The notes under the pieces were generated by a model. The model made no database searches and was not told where the DNA came from. It saw nothing but the letters and a program-made list of their open reading frames with translations. From positions 1 through 64,000 of the forward strand of contig NZ_VLIY01000011.1 in NCBI RefSeq assembly GCF_007489285.1: a stretch of DNA of 64,000 nt, read 5' to 3'. Numbering within the stretch: position 1 is the first letter of the stretch; the number at the start of each line of letters is the position of its first letter. Source of the DNA: Skermania sp. ID1734 (GTDB taxonomy: Bacteria > Actinomycetota > Actinomycetes > Mycobacteriales > Mycobacteriaceae). Made by a program: the position numbers and the translations under genes. Shown one piece after another: positions 61,045 through 64,000 of the stretch.

Positions 61045-62726
61045 CTGACCCGGTTGGCATGCCTGCCTGATTCCGCTCCTTCGATGACCTCGGCAATCGG
61101 TTGGACCCGCGGATCGTTCTCGTCCGCGCCGTAGTCGGCGGGGACGGTGCGGTCGCGACCCTCGGGCACCCGCAACGCCCGCATTACCAGCGTCAACACA
61201 ACTGCCACAATCACATTGGCGACGAAGGCCGTCACCGCGATGTAGGCGTTGAAGTGCGTGAACGGTATCGGCGCGACCGAACCGCCGAAGTGCTTGCCGG
61301 TCGCGGGGTTCACCACGTCGTACGCGCGGATAGTGCCGTAAATGATTCCGACCGCCCACCCGGCGAGCAGCGCCCACCGGTGCAGCCACCGGGTGTAAAG
61401 CCCCACCACGATCGCGGGGAAGGTCTGCAGGATCCAGATGCCGCCCAGGAGTTGCATGTTGATGGCGGCCGACGCGTCCATCGCGAGCACGAACACGAGC
61501 GCACCGATCTTGACCACCAGCGACACCAGCTTGGACACGGCCGCCTCCTGCGCGGCGGTGGCCCGCGGCTTGAACAGGTCCCGGTAGATGTTGCGCGTGA
61601 ACAGGTTTGCCGCGGCAATGGACATGATGGCGGCCGGCACGAGCGCACCGATGATGATCGCCGCGAACGCCAGCCCCGCGAACCACGACGGGAATTGATC
61701 GGCAAACAGCTGCGGAATCACTAATTGCGGGTTCACCTTGCCGTCCAGGTCGATCGGCTTGGTGCCCGCCTTGATAGCCGCCCAGCCGAGCAGCGCGAGG
61801 AAGCCGAGCATGACCGAATACAGCGGGAGGATCGACGCGTTCCGACGAATGGTGTTGCGGCTCTTGGTTGCCAGCACGCCCGTCAACGAGTGCGGGTACA
61901 TGAACAATGCCAACGCGGAACCGAGTGCGAGTGTCCAATAGGGCGTGTAGGCACCCTCGCCCGGAATGAACACCCCGGACGGTTTACCGGTCGCCGGGTT
62001 CGGCGTGGCCATCTTCGCTTTTGCCGCACCGAAGATCGACTCCCAGCCGCCGAGGTGGGCAGGAAGATAAATCACTGCGACGAAGACGGCGAGGTAGATC
62101 AACACGTCCTTGACCACCGCGATGAGCGCAGGCGCCCGCAGCCCGGATGAATAGGTGTAGGCCGCCAGCACCACGAAGGCCACGATCAGCGGTAGATCAC
62201 GCATCAGCGCGTTGGCGCCGCCACCGATACCCATCACGTCGAGGACGCCCCTGATACCCACCAGCTGCAGGGCTATGTAAGGCATCGTGGCCACGATGCC
62301 GGTGACCGCGACCGCCACCGACAGTGTCCTGCTGCCGTAGCGCTCCGCGACGAAATCGGCCGGGGTGACGTAGCCGTGGCGGTGGCTGACCGACCAGAAC
62401 CGCGCCATGAACACGAACATGATCGGATACAGCACGATCGAATACGGGATGGCAAAGAACCCGGTCACCGCGCCGACGCTGTACATCGCCGCGGGAACCG
62501 CGACGAATGTGTATGCGGTGTAGAGGTCGCCGCCCAGCAGGAACCAGGTGACCGCGGTCCCGAAACCGCGGCCGCCTAGCCCCCACTCGTCGAGGTTGTC
62601 GAGGGCGCCCTGCCGTCGCCACCGTGCGGCGACGAAGCCCAGCCCGGCGACCAGAACGAACAGCACCAACACGACCGCGAGCGACACCGTGTCGACGGGA
62701 TGGCCGGGCGCGGCAAGGGTGTTCAT
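61029..62726 (-). CDS. Sodium:solute symporter (SSS family, monocarboxylate type)
   Basis: 565 residues with 13 predicted helices. WGLGGRGFGTAVTWFLLGGDLYTAYTFVAVPAAMYSVGA is the first-helices block of MctP/ActP-like permeases; SLTGVLATKSRNTIRRNASILPLYSVMLGFLALLG and ALVPAAIMSIAAANLFTRNIYRDL are core motifs. It probably imports a monocarboxylate (acetate, pyruvate, lactate) with sodium or protons. Its ATG overlaps the DUF3311 gene stop by 4 bp. Confidence 0.92.
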   Translation of the reverse strand: MNTLAAPGHPVDTVSLAVVLVLFVLVAGLGFVAARWRRQGALDNLDEWGLGGRGFGTAVTWFLLGGDLYTAYTFVAVPAAMYSVGAVTGFFAIPYSIVLYPIMFVFMARFWSVSHRHGYVTPADFVAERYGSRTLSVAVAVTGIVATMPYIALQLVGIRGVLDVMGIGGGANALMRDLPLIVAFVVLAAYTYSSGLRAPALIAVVKDVLIYLAVFVAVIYLPAHLGGWESIFGAAKAKMATPNPATGKPSGVFIPGEGAYTPYWTLALGSALALFMYPHSLTGVLATKSRNTIRRNASILPLYSVMLGFLALLGWAAIKAGTKPIDLDGKVNPQLVIPQLFADQFPSWFAGLAFAAIIIGALVPAAIMSIAAANLFTRNIYRDLFKPRATAAQEAAVSKLVSLVVKIGALVFVLAMDASAAINMQLLGGIWILQTFPAIVVGLYTRWLHRWALLAGWAVGIIYGTIRAYDVVNPATGKHFGGSVAPIPFTHFNAYIAVTAFVANVIVAVVLTLVMRALRVPEGRDRTVPADYGADENDPRVQPIAEVIEGAESGRHANRVSSRLG

Positions 62727-63016
62727 TCCGCGCCCCGATCGACCGTGGCCGAACCTCGTGCCCGGCGGCGTCGATCCTCCAAGCGCACGATCCAATAGGC
62801 GCTGCCCACCAACGCCGCGGAGACGAACATCCACAGGATCTGGTACCAGAAGAAGAACGGGAACCCGAGCAGGCGGGGTTCGACCCGCGCATAGGTCGGC
62901 ACCAACAGCGGGATCACGATCGCAGCCGCGAGCAGCACCCCGGCGGCCAGATACGAGCGGACACGCGCCGGCGCTCGGGTGGCCACCTCGGTCGGTTCGT
63001 CGTCAACGCCCTGCAT
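62723..63016 (-). CDS. DUF3311 small membrane protein, symporter partner
   Basis: 97 residues with two helices (about 22-42 and 55-80, GFPFFFWYQILWMFVSAAL). DUF3311 proteins almost always precede SSS symporters, as YhjA/YwcA-type small subunits; here the coupling is by ATGA overlap. GAGGG precedes the ATG. Likely an assembly or regulatory partner. Confidence 0.88.
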   Translation of the reverse strand: MQGVDDEPTEVATRAPARVRSYLAAGVLLAAAIVIPLLVPTYARVEPRLLGFPFFFWYQILWMFVSAALVGSAYWIVRLEDRRRRARGSATVDRGAE

Positions 63017-63125
63017 TACGACCCTCTTTCGCGAACAAAACGATGCCGAGCGAACAGTAATCCGTCGAGCTCCGGCCCGCACGTCAACCCGGACGAATCG
63101 ACGCAGTTGCGAATGTCGTCTCCGG

Positions 63126-64000
63126 TCAGCGGCGCCGCAATGCCGCCAACCCGGCGGCGATAAATTCCGGTGTTGCCTCGGCGGCGCGATCAGCGCCGTT
63201 CCCGGCGTCGGAGCCTTGCCGTGCACGGTGGGTGATGCCTTCGGCGATGACACCGAGCTTGAAGTTGGCCAGCGCGAGATAGAAACCCCAGCTCCCCAGG
63301 TCACGGCCGGACACGAGGGCGTACTGCTGGGCCAGTGCATCGGGCGTCGGAAGTCTCGGACTGGTCCACGCCGCCGTCATGCCGAGGACGTCATCGAAGA
63401 ACGGCGACCGGTAGACGCACATCAGGGCGACGTCGGTGAGCGGATCACCGAGGGTGGAAAGTTCCCAATCGACGACCGCTCGAACAATTTCGGGCCGTTG
63501 CGCGTCCAGGATGGTGTTGTCGATCCGGAAATCTCCGTGCACGATCGAGGCGGCCGACGAGTCTGGCACCGACTCGGCGAGTTCCGCGGCCAGGGTCGTC
63601 ACATCCGTAAGCTCACGGGTCTTGACGCGTTCCCACTGCCGGGCCCACAGGTCGACTTGGCGCTGAACGAATCCGGCAGGGCGGCCGAATGATTCCAGGC
63701 CGTCCGCCCGATAGTCGATGGCGTGTAGCTCGGCCAGCACACCCACCAGCGCGGCGACGCTCGCGCTGACCTGCTCGTCGGTGAGCGCCGACAGATCCTG
63801 CTGGTCACGGACCACCGTGCCCTCGACGAACTCGACAACGGTCATCGGAGCGCCGAGCGCCGATCCATCGGCGTCGAACGCCACCGCCCTGGCCACCGGT
63901 ACCGCAGTGTTCTGCAGCGCGCTGGTGATGGTGAATTCGCGGGCCATGTCGTGCGCAGACGGGGTCAACCCGGCGGTGGGCGGTCGTCGCACCACCCACT
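63126..64000 (-). CDS. Phosphotransferase-family protein (APH/ACAD10-like), cut by window end
   Basis: About 290 C-terminal residues are visible. VHGDFRIDNTILD is the catalytic loop of aminoglycoside-phosphotransferase-like kinases (HGDxxxxN), and VVDWELSTLGDPLTD the metal-binding DWE loop; the first lobe begins before VRRPPTAGLTPSAHDMAREF. In mycobacteria, proteins of this type lie with acyl-CoA dehydrogenases and are thought to act on hydroxy-acyl-CoA or related metabolites (ACAD10/11-like), not on antibiotics. The start lies beyond 64000. Confidence 0.85.
   Translation of the reverse strand, partial: WVVRRPPTAGLTPSAHDMAREFTITSALQNTAVPVARAVAFDADGSALGAPMTVVEFVEGTVVRDQQDLSALTDEQVSASVAALVGVLAELHAIDYRADGLESFGRPAGFVQRQVDLWARQWERVKTRELTDVTTLAAELAESVPDSSAASIVHGDFRIDNTILDAQRPEIVRAVVDWELSTLGDPLTDVALMCVYRSPFFDDVLGMTAAWTSPRLPTPDALAQQYALVSGRDLGSWGFYLALANFKLGVIAEGITHRARQGSDAGNGADRAAEATPEFIAAGLAALRRR

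Overview
The window comes from a high-GC actinomycete, most likely a non-tuberculous Mycobacterium or close relative. Four things point there. The tmRNA encodes the tag (A)ADSNQRDYALAA. The order prfB - MscS channel - Pro-rich membrane protein - ftsE - ftsX - smpB - ssrA matches what I recall of the M. tuberculosis Rv3105c-Rv3100c block. hisN followed by fadE24-fadE23 matches what I recall of Rv3137-Rv3140 without pflA. A TcrXY-like two-component pair is also present. GTG starts and 1-4 bp stop/start overlaps are frequent. All assignments come from reading translations, motifs and remembered family features; no search was run.

Layout. 1-2740 is an accessory region at the 3' end of tRNA-Ala(GGC). 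It holds the right end of an IS256-family element, a Fic-domain gene that probably lost its 5' end to that element, a small Cys-rich ORF, and an MntA-HepT-type toxin-antitoxin pair enclosed by two ~101 bp copies of the tRNA 3' half plus its terminator. One copy is flanked on both sides by tandem 12-bp repeats that look like integrase arm sites. 2.9-14.0 kb is ordinary chromosome: DsbA-like/MauE-like redox pair, MFS exporter, phosphoglucomutase, LON-domain protein, secretory lipase, a TetR-regulated drug exporter, a gulonolactone-type oxidase, glutamate dehydrogenase. 14.0-19.75 kb holds an MHS transporter and an XRE regulator divergent from an operon of MFS, carboxymuconolactone-decarboxylase-like, cupin and aldo-keto reductase genes, with two mini-ORFs in its gaps.

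19.78-22.67 kb is a second, decayed island at the 3' end of ssrA. It is bounded by a degenerate ~110 bp direct repeat. It carries a convergent pair, a TcmP-family gene and a Gp37/Gp68 (DUF5131) three-cysteine gene, and an N-terminal integrase fossil with two in-frame stops beside ssrA. This is the best candidate for an under-described system here.

22.66-36.4 kb is conserved core: tmRNA and SmpB (ribosome rescue), FtsEX (cell-division ABC complex), an MscS channel, RF2, a deazaflavin-type oxidoreductase, a beta-lactamase-like secreted protein, an ArnT-like glycosyltransferase and TcrXY, divergent from a small exported protein. 37.3-47.9 kb is lipid-centred: hisN, fadE24-fadE23 behind a near-perfect operator-like palindrome, two tandem acyl-CoA synthetases, a PhaC-like hydrolase with a Cys nucleophile, and a third acyl-CoA ligase. 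48-64 kb holds galTK, an acyltransferase, several serine/cysteine hydrolases, a YihY-type membrane protein, a VanY-type carboxypeptidase, an aldehyde dehydrogenase, a class-3 lipase, an aldo-keto reductase, a secreted Pro-rich protein, a sodium:solute symporter with its DUF3311 partner, and a phosphotransferase cut by the window end.
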